Source: Selaginella moellendorffii (lineage: Eukaryota; Streptophyta; Lycopodiopsida; Selaginellales; Selaginellaceae). Taken from it: a DNA stretch of 64,000 nucleotides. The translations under genes were made by a program, and so were the position numbers. The stretch's first letter is position 1. The number at the start of each line of letters is the position of its first letter. This document shows positions 18,119 to 27,869 of the stretch, piece after piece. The notes beneath the pieces were generated by a model. That model did no database searches, was not told the origin of the DNA, and worked only from the letters and a program-made list of their open reading frames with translations. Location: positions 27,472 through 91,471 of the forward strand of contig NW_003314451.1 of assembly GCF_000143415.4 (NCBI RefSeq). The letters run 5' to 3'.

Positions 18119-20020
18119 ATGGCTGCCAAAACACCAGACCAAGTTTTCATCGCCAACAAGCTGATTCACATGTACGGAAGCGCCGGTCGGGTGAAAGATG
18201 CACGGATTGCGTTCGACGGCATTGCTTTGGGCGACAGGAACGTTTACACCTGGGTGCTGATGCTCTGTGCATATTCCCGAAATGGGTATATTCGCGAGTC
18301 CCGGGCTACGTTTGACGAGATGCCTGAGAAGAACATGGTGGCGTGGAATGCCATGCTAGCTGCATATGCCCAAAGCGGGCACTTTGAAGAATTTGAAATT
18401 CTCTTTGGTGAGATTCCCATGTGGAACGTTGTTTCTTGGAACACATTGCTAGCGGCATACTCCCAGAGCGGAAGCAAACAGAAGTCGAAGATTGTTTTTG
18501 ACTCGATGCCGGAGTGGAACTTAATCTCCTGGAATTCACTGCTTGCTGCGCATACCCAAAACGGGCATCTTAAACAGGCGCGAACAGTTTTTGATGGAAT
18601 GCCAGCACGAAACTTTATCTCGTGGACTACACTTTTAGCAGGATACGTGCACCATCAAAAGGTCGCGGAGGCCAACAATGTTTTTATGTCTATGCCACAG
18701 CACGACATGGTGTCTTGGACTCTGATACTTACCGCATATGCCCGTCTCCGACATATGCGAAAGTGCGTAGAAATCTTTCATACCGCGAGGCAAGTGGATC
18801 TCACGTTTTGCAACGCTATGTTAACTGCGTTTTCTCAGGTTGGAGATGTTAAAGGTGGCAAATGCTTTTTTGATACTATGCCTCAGCATGACATGGTGTC
18901 GTGGAACAACATGCTTTTGGTCTATGCTCAGAATGGCCACATTGGAAAAGCTCGGGAGCTTTTTGAGAAGATGGAGCACCGTGACCTGGTTTCATGGACG
19001 TGCATGGTAAGCGCGTATGCTCAAGCTGGAAATATCAAAGAAGCCGAGTTCTTTTTCCAGAGAATGCCTTTCACGAATATCGTGTCGTGGAACTCGATGA
19101 TCTCGGCTTACAGCCAAAAGGGAAACTTTGAGAGAGTTGAGAAGATGGTAGAAAAAATGCCGCAGTCGAGTTTGTCGTCGTGGAACGCTGTTCTAGCTGC
19201 CAATTTCGATAGAGGAAATCCGGAAAGAGCAAAACTAGTGTTTGACGAGATGCCGGAGCACAGCTCCGTGGCTATGAGCTCACTGATTTGTGGATATGCG
19301 CAGTTTGGTTTCATGGATTTTGCACGGGAGGTTTTTGAGAGTGTTCCTCACAAAGATCTACTGTCGTGGACGTCGATTCTGATCGCTTTCGCAAACCACG
19401 GAGAAGTGGAAGAAGCGAAGCATTTGTTTGAAACAATGCCACAGCGAGACATCGTTGCTTGGAACGCAATCCTGGTTATGTATGGTCAAAACGGTGATTT
19501 AGAAAACGCAGCAAGGATTTTCAGCTCTATGCCCGAGCGCGATCTCGTTTCATGGACCTCGATTCTGACCAAGTTCGCACAGAGGGGAAAACTCCAAGAG
19601 GCGATGAAAATCTTCGACGAGCTCGAAACTCTACACTCTCCTGACCAGGTTTGTTTCGTGGGAGTTCTCATCGCTTGCAGCCACAAAGGAAAGCTTGCTC
19701 TCGCCAAGGAGTACTTTCTGTCCATGAGACACGACTTTGGAATAGAGCCTGTGAAGCAGCACTACTGTTGCATGGTGGATTTGCTCGCCAGAGCCTCGTA
19801 TCTGGAAGATGCGAGAGAGCTCTTGGCGACGATGCCATTTAAACCAGATGCTGTAAATCTGGTGGCTTTTCTTTCGGCGTGTAGGATGGGCCGGATGAGT
19901 GATGATCATATTTGTCACAGTGCCGGTCTTGTCGCAAAGAGCGTCTTGGATTTGGATTCCAGGAATGGAGCTGCTCACATCTTGCTAGCAAACGTTCTGC
20001 GTGATCCACCTGAAGTTTAA
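18119..20020 (+). CDS. Pentatricopeptide repeat protein, S-repeat array
   Basis: Intronless, 633 aa. PPR proteins bind organellar RNA one base per repeat for editing, cleavage or stabilisation. About 15 consecutive repeats of roughly 31 residues can be counted by their VSWN/ISWN/VAWN tags (for example NMVAWNAMLAAYAQSG and DLVSWTSILTKFAQRGKLQE), i.e. a nearly pure S-type (SS) array rather than alternating P-L-S triplets. The end has CFVGVLIACSHKGKLALAKE, HYCCMVDLLARASYLEDARE and LLATMPFKPDAV followed by an E-like tail that stops at LLANVLRDPPEV; there is no DYW deaminase. No obvious targeting peptide precedes the first repeat (start MAAKTPDQVFIANKLIHMYG), so either the true start lies in an upstream exon or the gene has a shortened N-terminus. 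Confidence 0.92.
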   Translation: MAAKTPDQVFIANKLIHMYGSAGRVKDARIAFDGIALGDRNVYTWVLMLCAYSRNGYIRESRATFDEMPEKNMVAWNAMLAAYAQSGHFEEFEILFGEIPMWNVVSWNTLLAAYSQSGSKQKSKIVFDSMPEWNLISWNSLLAAHTQNGHLKQARTVFDGMPARNFISWTTLLAGYVHHQKVAEANNVFMSMPQHDMVSWTLILTAYARLRHMRKCVEIFHTARQVDLTFCNAMLTAFSQVGDVKGGKCFFDTMPQHDMVSWNNMLLVYAQNGHIGKARELFEKMEHRDLVSWTCMVSAYAQAGNIKEAEFFFQRMPFTNIVSWNSMISAYSQKGNFERVEKMVEKMPQSSLSSWNAVLAANFDRGNPERAKLVFDEMPEHSSVAMSSLICGYAQFGFMDFAREVFESVPHKDLLSWTSILIAFANHGEVEEAKHLFETMPQRDIVAWNAILVMYGQNGDLENAARIFSSMPERDLVSWTSILTKFAQRGKLQEAMKIFDELETLHSPDQVCFVGVLIACSHKGKLALAKEYFLSMRHDFGIEPVKQHYCCMVDLLARASYLEDARELLATMPFKPDAVNLVAFLSACRMGRMSDDHICHSAGLVAKSVLDLDSRNGAAHILLANVLRDPPEV

Positions 20021-20405
20021 CTTGTTGTTTTGTTCCTGCCGCGGAGGACAATCTTGCAGTCTAGATATATGTTCGACAAAGTTGATGGCTAGCTTGAATG
20101 AACGTCGCGTCCTTCTGGGTAAAAGTTTTAAGTCAAGGACGCTTCTTCCCAGCTATTTGGAATTCATGAATTCATGGGTTTTATCAGCGATTTCAAAACG
20201 TGAAGGAAGTTTCCCTTGAGAAAAATCGAGTCAAAGTCATCAAATGTGAGGCACGAGAAAGGGTAGCCTATGTGAAAGTCCAGTCTGCGCCTCAAACTGT
20301 GATCTAGACGTGTGGAAACTTTCTTTACAATGCAAGAGAGAAGCATTGAAGTTTTCTTCCACTTTGGCAATTTAGCTTAGCGGTGGCTAAACTGTAGAAT
20401 CCAGC
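20021..20405. other. Spacer: PPR 3' flank and start of HMA unit
   Basis: From about 20070 the sequence (GACAAAGTTGATGGCTAG, CCTTCTGGGTAAAAGTTT) recurs at 22790, marking the left edge of the 2.65-kb HMA duplication unit. No gene is seen. Confidence 0.55.
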
Positions 20406-20413
20406 TATAAAAA
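20406..20413 (+). promoter_or_regulatory. TATA box of HMA gene 1
   Basis: TATAAAAA within AATCCAGCTATAAAAACCGC, about 128 nt before the ATG. The same context is found before genes 2 (21720), 3 (23059), 4 (24397), 5 (25552) and 6 (26492), so the core promoter is conserved across the array. Confidence 0.7.
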
Positions 20414-20533
20414 CCGCCACAAATTTCGAACGTGAGCAGCAAGGCATCTCGCAGCGTGTTCTTCGGTGTTGCGGCAAAGTCTCAGCAAAGTTTCAAGAAA
20501 AAATCTCGATCCATTTTCCCTCTTTTTGCAAGC

Positions 20534-20898
20534 ATGAAGAAGGTGACACTCTCAACTTGTGGGAGCTGCAAGGGAAAGACTGATGCGCTTAAGAAGATCA
20601 AAGGTATGTACAAACTTTGGATTGGAAATTCGAGAGCTGATCTCGTGGATTTTTCTGTTTTTGAACAACAGGGGTTGATAAGGTGGAATCGGAGAAGTCA
20701 GGCCTGGTAGTGATCGGCAAATTTGATGTGGACGACGTGGTCAAGGCGATGAATTGCCACCACAGTGTTCTTCGTTCCATCGAGAACAATTACGAGCCCC
20801 CAAAGAAGAAGGAAGAGAAGAAGGAAGAGAAGAAGGATGGTGGTAGCGTTTTGTATGTTTACGCCCACAACTACAATCACTACAATTGCAAGTGCTAA
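20534..20898 (+). CDS. HMA-domain small protein, array gene 1
   Basis: Heavy-metal-associated fold protein (HPP/HIPP-like) of 98 aa. Two exons: 20534-20603 and 20672-20898; the intron splits a Gly codon (KKIKG/VDKV). MKKVTLSTCGSCKGKTDALK has the CxxC metal-binding pair (Cys9, Cys12) at the start of helix 1; exon 2 gives KVESEKSGLVVIGKFDVDDV (beta strands 2 and 3), then a conserved CHHSVLRSIENNYEPPKK segment, a Lys/Glu run and a tail YVYAHNYNHYNCKC. There is no CaaX prenylation motif, unlike HIPPs. An in-frame upstream extension through the leader exists but lacks family support, so I use the MKKVT start. Probably a cytosolic metal carrier or an immune-related HMA; function not proven. Confidence 0.88.
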
Positions 20899-21719
20899 TT
20901 TGTTCTTCCAATTGCAAGGGATGGATGGATCTGCAAGAACAAGGGAGGTAGCGTGTGTATGAAATAATTTCAAGAGTTTCAGATCTATAAGAGCAATGAG
21001 TTTGACAGAGCATTTAATTGTCAGAATCATAACTGATGTAAGGTTTTCAAAAGTTAGATCTTTCTATGAATGCAAAAGACTTTGCACAGCACAAATGCCG
21101 GTGCAAGTCAATGATCGTCGCCGTAGTCAAGGCTATACTTCTAGATTCCGTGACAGGAAGAATCTCAGAGCGAGGGAGAGAGAGAGAGAGAGAGAACAAT
21201 GATAAGAACAACCTTTTGTTCAATGTCTATATCACCTTGCGGGAATTCATGGAAGATTCAAGTTGAAAAAAAGGTAAAGTAGGAAAAATCTCAGAACTCC
21301 ACACTGATGGATTAACTTTTTGGAAACGTAGGGGTGGTGAAGTGGAATCGGAGAGAGGAGAAGAAGGAACAGTCTCTGATCATGAAGTTCGTCTCTTCGC
21401 TTTCCCACGGTGCCACGCGATGTGCTGGAATAGTGGCAACGACCACTTTGAGTAGGGCATCACCCATGCCCGAACGCTTGCTGCTGTATGATTTGCTTCT
21501 CAACTTGGAAATTCAGTTCTGGGTTCAAACGCGACAACCTTTTGCGGGCTTTGATGAATCGGTCTCTCATAAGAAGAATAGACAGTTAAAGTTGCAACAC
21601 CGCGGATCAATACGTGTGGAATTTTCTTCCGCATTATGTCGTCTTTGACTATTCGCTGAAATCGCGAGGAATTTGGTGGTGACGCGTCGTCCTACGAAGA
21701 CTATACCGTAGAATCAGGC
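20899..21719. other. HMA array spacer
   Basis: Contains a (GA)n microsatellite at about 21172-21195 and, from about 21330, the left part of the gene 2 segment, which recurs from about 24030. A degenerate exon-2-like scrap (GGGTGGTGAAGTGGAATCGGAG at 21331) suggests an additional eroded HMA copy. No intact gene. Confidence 0.5.
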
Positions 21720-21845
21720 TATAAAAACCGCAAACGTGAGCAGCAAGGCATCTCGCAGCGTATTTCTCGATTTTCTGGCAAGCTTCAAGCAAACATCTTG
21801 AGCGAGCAACTAGTTTTCTCGATCCAGTTTCCTTTCCTTGTAAGC

Positions 21846-22197
21846 ATGAAGAAGGCGACACTCTCAACTTGTGAAAGCTGCAAGGGGAAGACTGACGCGC
21901 TCAAGAAGATCAAAGGTATAGCACAATCTTTGCATTGGATCGCGGCCCTGATTCCATGAAATCTCTGGTGTGGTTTTCCCAACAGGGGTCGATAAGGTGG
22001 AATCGGAGTCGTCAGGCCTGGTGGTGATTGGAAAATTTGATGTGGACGACGTGCTAAAGGCGATGGATTGCCACCACAGTGTCCTTCGTTCCATCGAGAA
22101 CAATTACGAGCCCCCCAAAAAGAAGGAAGACAAGAAGGAAGAAGGCTCTAGCGTTATATATGTGTACACCCACACCTACAACCAGTACTGGAAGTGA
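21846..22197 (+). CDS. HMA-domain small protein, array gene 2
   Basis: Exons 21846-21915 and 21986-22197, 93 aa. MKKATLSTCESCKGKTDALK keeps CxxC (CESC); exon 2 reads VDKVESESSGLVVIGKFDVD, DVLKAMDCHHSVLRSIENNY, EPPKKKEDKKEEGSS and ends VIYVYTHTYNQYWK. The tail keeps the Y-x-Y-T-H-T-Y-N pattern but lacks the terminal Cys residues of genes 1 and 3. TATA at 21720. Nearly identical to gene 4, including the intron. Confidence 0.88.
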
Positions 22198-23058
22198 GTT
22201 AAATAGTGTTTGTGTGTAAAAATAGATTTTCTCTTCCACCTCAAATTCTTGAATGTAGAATTCATGGGAGGTAAAGTAATTTCGAAAGTTGATGTCTCAA
22301 TCAAGGGCATTAATTTTTCTCGGTTCAGAGTTCAAAACCGAATCTAAAACATTGATCCCACAGAAAGAAGAAAGAAAACACACCGGTGCATTTGACTCTA
22401 AAGGAATGTGGTTCGTTCTTAACCTTGAACTTTGAGGAGATTAATTCTCTTCCTAAGAGTTTGAAAATGAACGTGCGTCATCACACATTAAAGAGTGGAA
22501 CTCTGAAAAAAACCATTTGTTTATTCCTCTCAACAGGAGGAGACTTAAACGAAGTCACTTTTCAATTGCAGGATAAAAATGATGTTTTGACAAAGTGAGT
22601 TCAAATAGAAGTTTACTAGAGCTGAGAGCCACTGTATCAGACTCGTTTTGAATTGTTTAGAAGAATGTATAATGCTATTCAAGCTTCAAAGTTTCGTAAA
22701 ATGGTCCATGAATGTACACTGACCTTTCAATCTTACCATGGATTTAAGCGATCAATGTAAGCTTCTTTGGTCTCCCAGCTGGAATGGATTTGACAAAGTT
22801 GATGGCTAGTCGCGATTGTGGTCCTTCTGGGTAAAAGTTTAAGTCAAGGACGCTCCTTTGGTCTCCCAGCATGGGTTTTGTCAGCGATTTCAAAAAGCTG
22901 CAACTCATCAAATGACGTCAAATGTGAGGCACGAGAAAGGGAAGCCCATGTGAAAGTCCAGTGTACGCTCTGAAAACTTTCTATACAATGCAAGAGAGAA
23001 GCTTTGAAATGGTCTTCGACTTTGGCAATTTACCAGTGGCTAAACTGTAGAATCCAGC
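22198..23058. other. HMA array spacer
   Basis: 22500-22640 is the direct form of a segment that appears inverted at 25055-25165. 22645-22790 recurs in direct orientation at 25165-25335. 22790-23050 corresponds to 20070-20400, i.e. the gene 1 promoter side. No gene. Confidence 0.6.
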
Positions 23059-23183
23059 TATAAAAACCGCCACAAAGTTCGAACGTGAGCAGCAAGGCAT
23101 CTCGCAGCGTGTTCTTCGGAGTTGCAAAGTCTCAGCAAAGGTTCAAGAAAAAATCTCGATCCATTTTTCCTCCTTTTGCGAGC

Positions 23184-23533
23184 ATGAAAAAGGTGACACT
23201 CTCAACTTGTGGGAGCTGCGAGGGAAAGACTGATGCGCTTAAGAAGATCAAAGGTATGTACAAACTTGGATTGGAAATTTGAAAGCTGATATCGTTTCTT
23301 GTTTTTGAACAACAGGGGTTGATAAGGTGCAATGGGAGTCGTCAGACCTGGTAGTGATCGGCAAATTTGATGTGGACGACGTGGTCAAGGCGATGGATTG
23401 CCACCATAGCGTTCTTCGTTCCGTCGAGAACGATTATGAGCCCCCAAAGAAGGACAAGGAGAAGAAGGGCGGTGGTTCTAGTGTTGTATATGTTTACACC
23501 CACACCTACAATCACTACAATTGCAATTGCTAA
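23184..23533 (+). CDS. HMA-domain small protein, array gene 3
   Basis: Exons 23184-23253 and 23316-23533, 95 aa. MKKVTLSTCGSCEGKTDALK carries CGSC; exon 2 reads VDKVQWESSDLVVIGKFDVD, then CHHSVLRSVENDYEPPKKDK, a short basic run and VYVYTHTYNHYNCNC at the end. Duplicate of gene 1 with replacements mainly in the Lys/Glu linker. TATA at 23059. The two terminal Cys (NCNC) parallel NCKC of gene 1. Confidence 0.88.
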
Positions 23534-24396
23534 AACACTGCATAGTTCTTCCACTTGCAAAGGATGGATGGATCTGCAAGAACAAGGGAGGTGGCGTGTG
23601 TCTGGCGCAACTTCAGGAGCTTCTGATCTAGACATAGCACCAAGTTCTTAGGGTTTCTTATTTCGCACGCACACTTTATCAATATACTTTAGTTTAATAT
23701 TTAACCCTCAGTTTAACATAAGGGTTTAAGGATATAATTGTCAGAGCATTAAATTTTCAAAACTTGAATATTTTTTTATCAAACTGATGAATAATGCCGG
23801 TGCTCAGACGTAGTCAAGGATATACTTCTGAATGGAGAGCCAGAAGAATCGGATTCCACTTCACCACCCTTGCGTTTCCATAAAGTTAATCGATCAGTGT
23901 GGAGTTCTAGAATAGTAAATTAGCAGAGTTTTTTCCTACCTTACCTTTTTTATGTTGTAACCATCGATTAACTGGTCCGAACTCACGGGAAACAACTTTT
24001 TGGGGCCGAAACTTCCACGAAATTGTTCCCGCAAGGACAATTATGAGAGAGGAGAAGAAGGAACATCATGAATCATCCACGGTGCCACGCGATGTGCGGA
24101 ATAGTGGCAACGACCACTTCTAGTAGGGAATCACCCATTTGCTGCTGTATGATTTGCTGCTCAACTTGAGTTCTAGGCTCAAACGCGACAATCTTTTGCG
24201 GCTTTGATGAATCGGTCTCCCAGCTAGTTGGAATGTCCTCTTCATAAGAAGAATAGACTGTTAAAGTTGCAACAACGCGGATCTAGACAGTGTGGAATTT
24301 TCTTCTGCATTGTGGTCGTCTTTGACTATTCGCTGAAATCGCGAGGAATTTGGTGGTGACGCGTCGTCCTACAAAGACTATACCGTAGAATCAAGC
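23534..24396. other. HMA array spacer
   Basis: 24030-24390 matches 21340-21715 (with deletions). 23640-23800 is AT-rich without a gene. Confidence 0.5.
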
Positions 24397-24512
24397 TATA
24401 AAAACCGCAGACATGAGCAGCAAGGCATCTCGCAGCGTATTTCTCGGTTTTCTGAGCAAACATCTTGAGCAAGCAACTAGTAATCTCGATCCATTTTCCT
24501 TTCCTTGCAAGC

Positions 24513-24864
24513 ATGAAGAAGGCGACACTTTCAACTTGTGAAAGCTGCAAGGGGAAGACCGACGCGCTCAAGAAGATCAAAGGTATAGCACAATCTTTGC
24601 ATTGGATCGCGGCCCTGATTCCATGAAATCTCTGGTGTGGTTTTCCCAACAGGGGTCGATAAGGTGGAATCGGAGTCGTCAGGCCTGGTGGTGATTGGAA
24701 AATTTGATGTGGACGACGTGCTAAAGGCGATGGATTGCCACCACAGTGTCCTTCGTTCCATCGAGAACAATTACGAGCCCCCCAAAAAGAAGGAAGACAA
24801 GAAGGAGGAAGGTTCTAGCGTTATATATGTGTACACCCACACCTACAACCAGTACTGGAAGTGA
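24513..24864 (+). CDS. HMA-domain small protein, array gene 4
   Basis: Exons 24513-24582 and 24653-24864, 93 aa; the protein appears identical to that of gene 2 (MKKATLSTCESCKGKTDALK; tail VIYVYTHTYNQYWK). Only a few silent or intergenic changes separate the two segments. TATA at 24397. Confidence 0.88.
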
Positions 24865-25551
24865 GTTAAAATAGTGTTTGTGTATAGAAGTAGTTTTTCT
24901 CTTCCACTTCAAATACTTGAATTCATGGGAGGTGAAGCAATTTCGAAAGCTTGAAACCGATGCGGTTCAGAGATCAAAGCGAATCTAAAATATTGATCCC
25001 GCAGAAAGAAGAAACAAAACACACCGGAGACTCTATGGTACAGGAATGTGGTAACTATGGCTCTCAGCTCTAGTAAAGTTCTCACTTCGTCAAAACATCA
25101 TTTTTATCCTAAAAGTGATCCTCCTCCTGTTTAGAGAAATAAATGGTTTATTTACTGAGGAGTTCCAAGTGAGTTTCAGACTATGCGATTGGAATTGTTT
25201 AGAAGACTATAATGCTATTCAAGCTTCAAACTTTAAAAAAATGGTCCGTGAACGTGGACTGACCTTTCAATCTTACCTTCTTTTCTGGATTTTAGCGATC
25301 AATGTAAGCTTCTTTGGTCTCCCGGCTGGAATGGACTTTTTCTTCCAGCGATTTCAGAAAGGGAGCACGAGGGTGTCAAGTTGCAACACCAAAACAAATC
25401 CATGATGGCACGAGATTTAGACGCGTCGATAAAACTGTGATCCGTGTGGAAATTTTCTTTCGGGTGAAATGGCTTCCGCCAGAAACGGACCTCGTAATTT
25501 GAACTAGCGAGGAATTTGGAAGTAGACGCGTCGTCTTACGATACCTTCAGC
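24865..25551. other. HMA array spacer with inverted segment
   Basis: 25055-25165 is the reverse complement of about 22500-22640, flanked by directly repeated sequence. No gene. Confidence 0.6.
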
Positions 25552-25593
25552 TATAAAAATCGCAACAAATTGGCATCGCAATCGAATTTTCCT

Positions 25594-25929
25594 AAGAAGG
25601 TGACACTCTGAGCTGTCGACGCACTCAAGCAGATTGAAGGTATAACACTATCTTTGGATTGCATTTCAAGTGTGGTTTTCTCAACAGGGGTTGACGAGGT
25701 GGAATGGGAGTCGTTAGGCCCGGTGGTGATTGGAAACTTTGATGTGGACGACGTGGTCAATGCAATGGATTGCCACCATAGAGTTCTTCACTCCATCGAG
25801 AAAGATTACGAGCCCCCAAAGAAGGAAGAGAAGGAGGAGGAAGAGGGCGGTGGTTCTGTTCTAAGCAAAAGTTTCAAGAGCTTCGTGAGGGATTATTGGA
25901 TTTTCAAGAGATTAAGTGCTCAGGTGTGA
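25594..25929 (+). pseudogene. HMA array gene 5, CxxC region deleted
   Basis: The first exon equivalent (25594-25640) reads AAGAAGGTGACACTCTGAGC then GTCGACGCACTCAAG: the ATG is missing (CCTAAG), a TGA follows the VTL codons, and the CxxC codons are deleted. Exon 2 (from 25688) is still readable, with VDEVEWESLGPVVIGNFDVD and CHHRVLHSIEKDYEPPKKEE, but its tail diverges (VLSKSFKSFVRDYW). TATA at 25552 is kept. Non-functional as a metal-binding protein unless it uses another start. Confidence 0.82.
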
Positions 25930-26491
25930 ATAACTGATAAGATCTACAATGCTTCTGCTGTTGACATATCGTCGCAAATCCGAGTGCAGGTCGTACTACC
26001 GTAGATTCGCACATGTATGTATACCTCTATATTACGTGACAAGGTGGGACGAACCAACAGAGAAAAAACAGAAAACAAATGGCGCCAAGCGCAAGAACAA
26101 CTTTTTGTTTCGACGTCAAACTGTTTTTGCCGCGTTCTGAGATCACCATCTGATGGAGAAGGTGACATTGTCTACTTGCGAAAAAAAAAACAGAGATAGA
26201 TAGATAGATATAGTCTATAGACATTTGGGCTTGGGTCCTACTCCGGAGAGCCATGCAAATGCTTATGCATGTAAGATCCTAAGAGAGGAAAACAAGATCT
26301 GGTTGTGCAAATCAATTTCAATCTTCTTTAGAAATGAAATTTCATCTGTTTTAAAGAACTACGAGTGAAATCTTCTTTTGCATTGCGAAAGCCTGGTGAA
26401 ATGGTCTTCCCCCAGAAGCGGGCCTCGTGTTTTGAAGTAGCGAGGAATTTGGTAGTAGACGCGTCGTCCTACGATGGCTTAACGTAGAAGC
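25930..26491. other. HMA array spacer
   Basis: Contains a short GATA-type microsatellite at about 26192-26213. No gene. Confidence 0.5.
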
Positions 26492-26608
26492 TATAAAATC
26501 AGTTCGAAGACGAGCAAGCGCGATAGCAGCTCGGCTAATTTTCCCTAGGAGAGAGCAAGTTTCAAGGAAAAATCTCCCAGTTGGATCTATTTTTCTTTTT
26601 TTGCAAGC

Positions 26609-26946
26609 ATGAAGAAGGTCACCCTCTCTACTTGTTGGAGCTGCGAGGGAAAGATCGACGCCCTCAAAAAGATCAAAGGTATAATCTTTGGATTGGATCT
26701 GGAGACCATGAATCTGGTGTGGTTTTTTCGACAGGAGTTGATAAGGTGGAATCGGAGTCATCAGGCCTGGTAGTGATCGGCAAATTTGATGTGGACGACG
26801 TGGTCAAGGCGGTGGATTGCCACCACAGCGTTCTTCGTTCCGTCGAGAACGATTACGAGCCCCCAAAGAAGAAGGACGAGAAGAAGGAGGGCGGTGGTTC
26901 TAGCGTTGTATACGTTTACACCCATACCTACAATTACTACAGCTAA
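26609..26946 (+). CDS. HMA-domain small protein, array gene 6
   Basis: Exons 26609-26678 and 26735-26946, 93 aa. MKKVTLSTCWSCEGKIDALK with CWSC; exon 2 VDKVESESSGLVVIGKFDVD, DVVKAVDCHHSVLRSVENDY, EPPKKKDEKKEGGGSS and a tail VYVYTHTYNYYS. TATAAAAT at 26492. It resembles gene 3 in exon 2 but stands outside the 2.65-kb units. Confidence 0.88.
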
Positions 26947-27480
26947 AACACTGCACAGATGTTAAGGAGCGCCAAATTGTGATTTTGGCAATTGGGATGG
27001 ATCAAGAGCGAAGAAACCGTTTCAAGAGTTTCGTGAAGGATTGATTGGATCTGGAGAAGCTGAGTCAAAAGCGGATTCAAAATAATATTCCCGCGGTGAT
27101 TACTTTTTGTGCAAATGCCGGTAGATTTCGGGAACTTTCGCGGGTCGAGAATAAGGACCAACTTTTTGTTCCGACGTCAAGCTGCTTTTTTGGCCGCCAA
27201 AAGTGGAGTGCCATTTTTCGTATGGATGTGAAGTTCTACACTGTCGGTCGACGCTGGGAGAAAACACGCCGAAGTAACTACAGGGAGAAGAAAGAGAAAG
27301 AGAAAGCGAGCGTATCGTGTCCCGACGCGTTTTGCTGTTGCGATGGTGTAAGATTTTCGTGCTTAAATAGGGTAGTCGAGTTCTAAAGAGAGATCAAGCG
27401 TGTTTTTCCCGAGTGAAGAAAGGAAGCAAGGATTCTGATTTGAGATCGAAGCTCGTTTTTCCACAAGCAAGCAATTCATC
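26947..27480. other. HMA array spacer, no gene
   Basis: No family resemblance on either strand. The last 150 nt serve as leader and promoter of gene 7; a TTAAATAG box lies at about 27363. Confidence 0.5.
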
Positions 27481-27869
27481 ATGAAGAAGGTGTCATTGTC
27501 TACTTGCGCGAGCTGCAAGGGGAAGACTGATGAATTCAAGAAGATCAAAGGTAAGAGCATGGGAAAATTTCTCTTTTTTGCTCCCATCTAACATTTGGGT
27601 GTGAAAAAACAGGGGTGGAGAAAGTGGAATCCGATTCTTCTGGCTTGGTTGTGATCGGGAACTTCGATCTGGACGATGTTCGCAAGGTGAACAGTTGCCA
27701 TCACGGGATCCTCCGCTCGATCGAGAACAATTACGAGCCCCCGAAGAAGAAAGAGGAGAAGAAGGAAGAGAAAAAGAAAGAGGAGAAGAAAGAGGAGAAG
27801 AAGAAAGGAGAGGAAAAGAAGAAAGTTGTGCAAGTCTACACCGACAACTTCAATCTCTACTACAACTGA
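27481..27869 (+). CDS. HMA-domain small protein, array gene 7 (most divergent)
   Basis: Exons 27481-27550 and 27613-27869, 108 aa. MKKVSLSTCASCKGKTDEFK with CASC; exon 2 VEKVESDSSGLVVIGNFDLD, then VRKVNSCHHGILRSIENNYE. The Lys/Glu linker is expanded to about 35 residues, consisting of KKEEKKEE-type repeats, followed by VVQVYTDNFNLYYN, the diverged form of the conserved tail. Its distance from the others suggests it is the oldest split or the ancestral copy. Confidence 0.88.

Larger units (their letters stand above)
20070..25340 (+). repeat. Two direct 2.65-kb units, each with two HMA genes
   Basis: Unit 1 is about 20070-22780 (HMA genes 1 and 2), unit 2 about 22785-25340 (genes 3 and 4). The distance between ATGs of genes 1 and 3 is 2650 nt and of genes 2 and 4 is 2667 nt. 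Intron sequences of genes 2 and 4 (70 nt) are identical, so the duplication is recent or homogenised. Confidence 0.8.

Noticed and set aside
21312-21648. Additional HMA gene between genes 1 and 2
   Set aside because: Only an eroded exon-2 start (GGTGAAGTGGAATCGGAG) is seen; no CxxC exon and no continuation.
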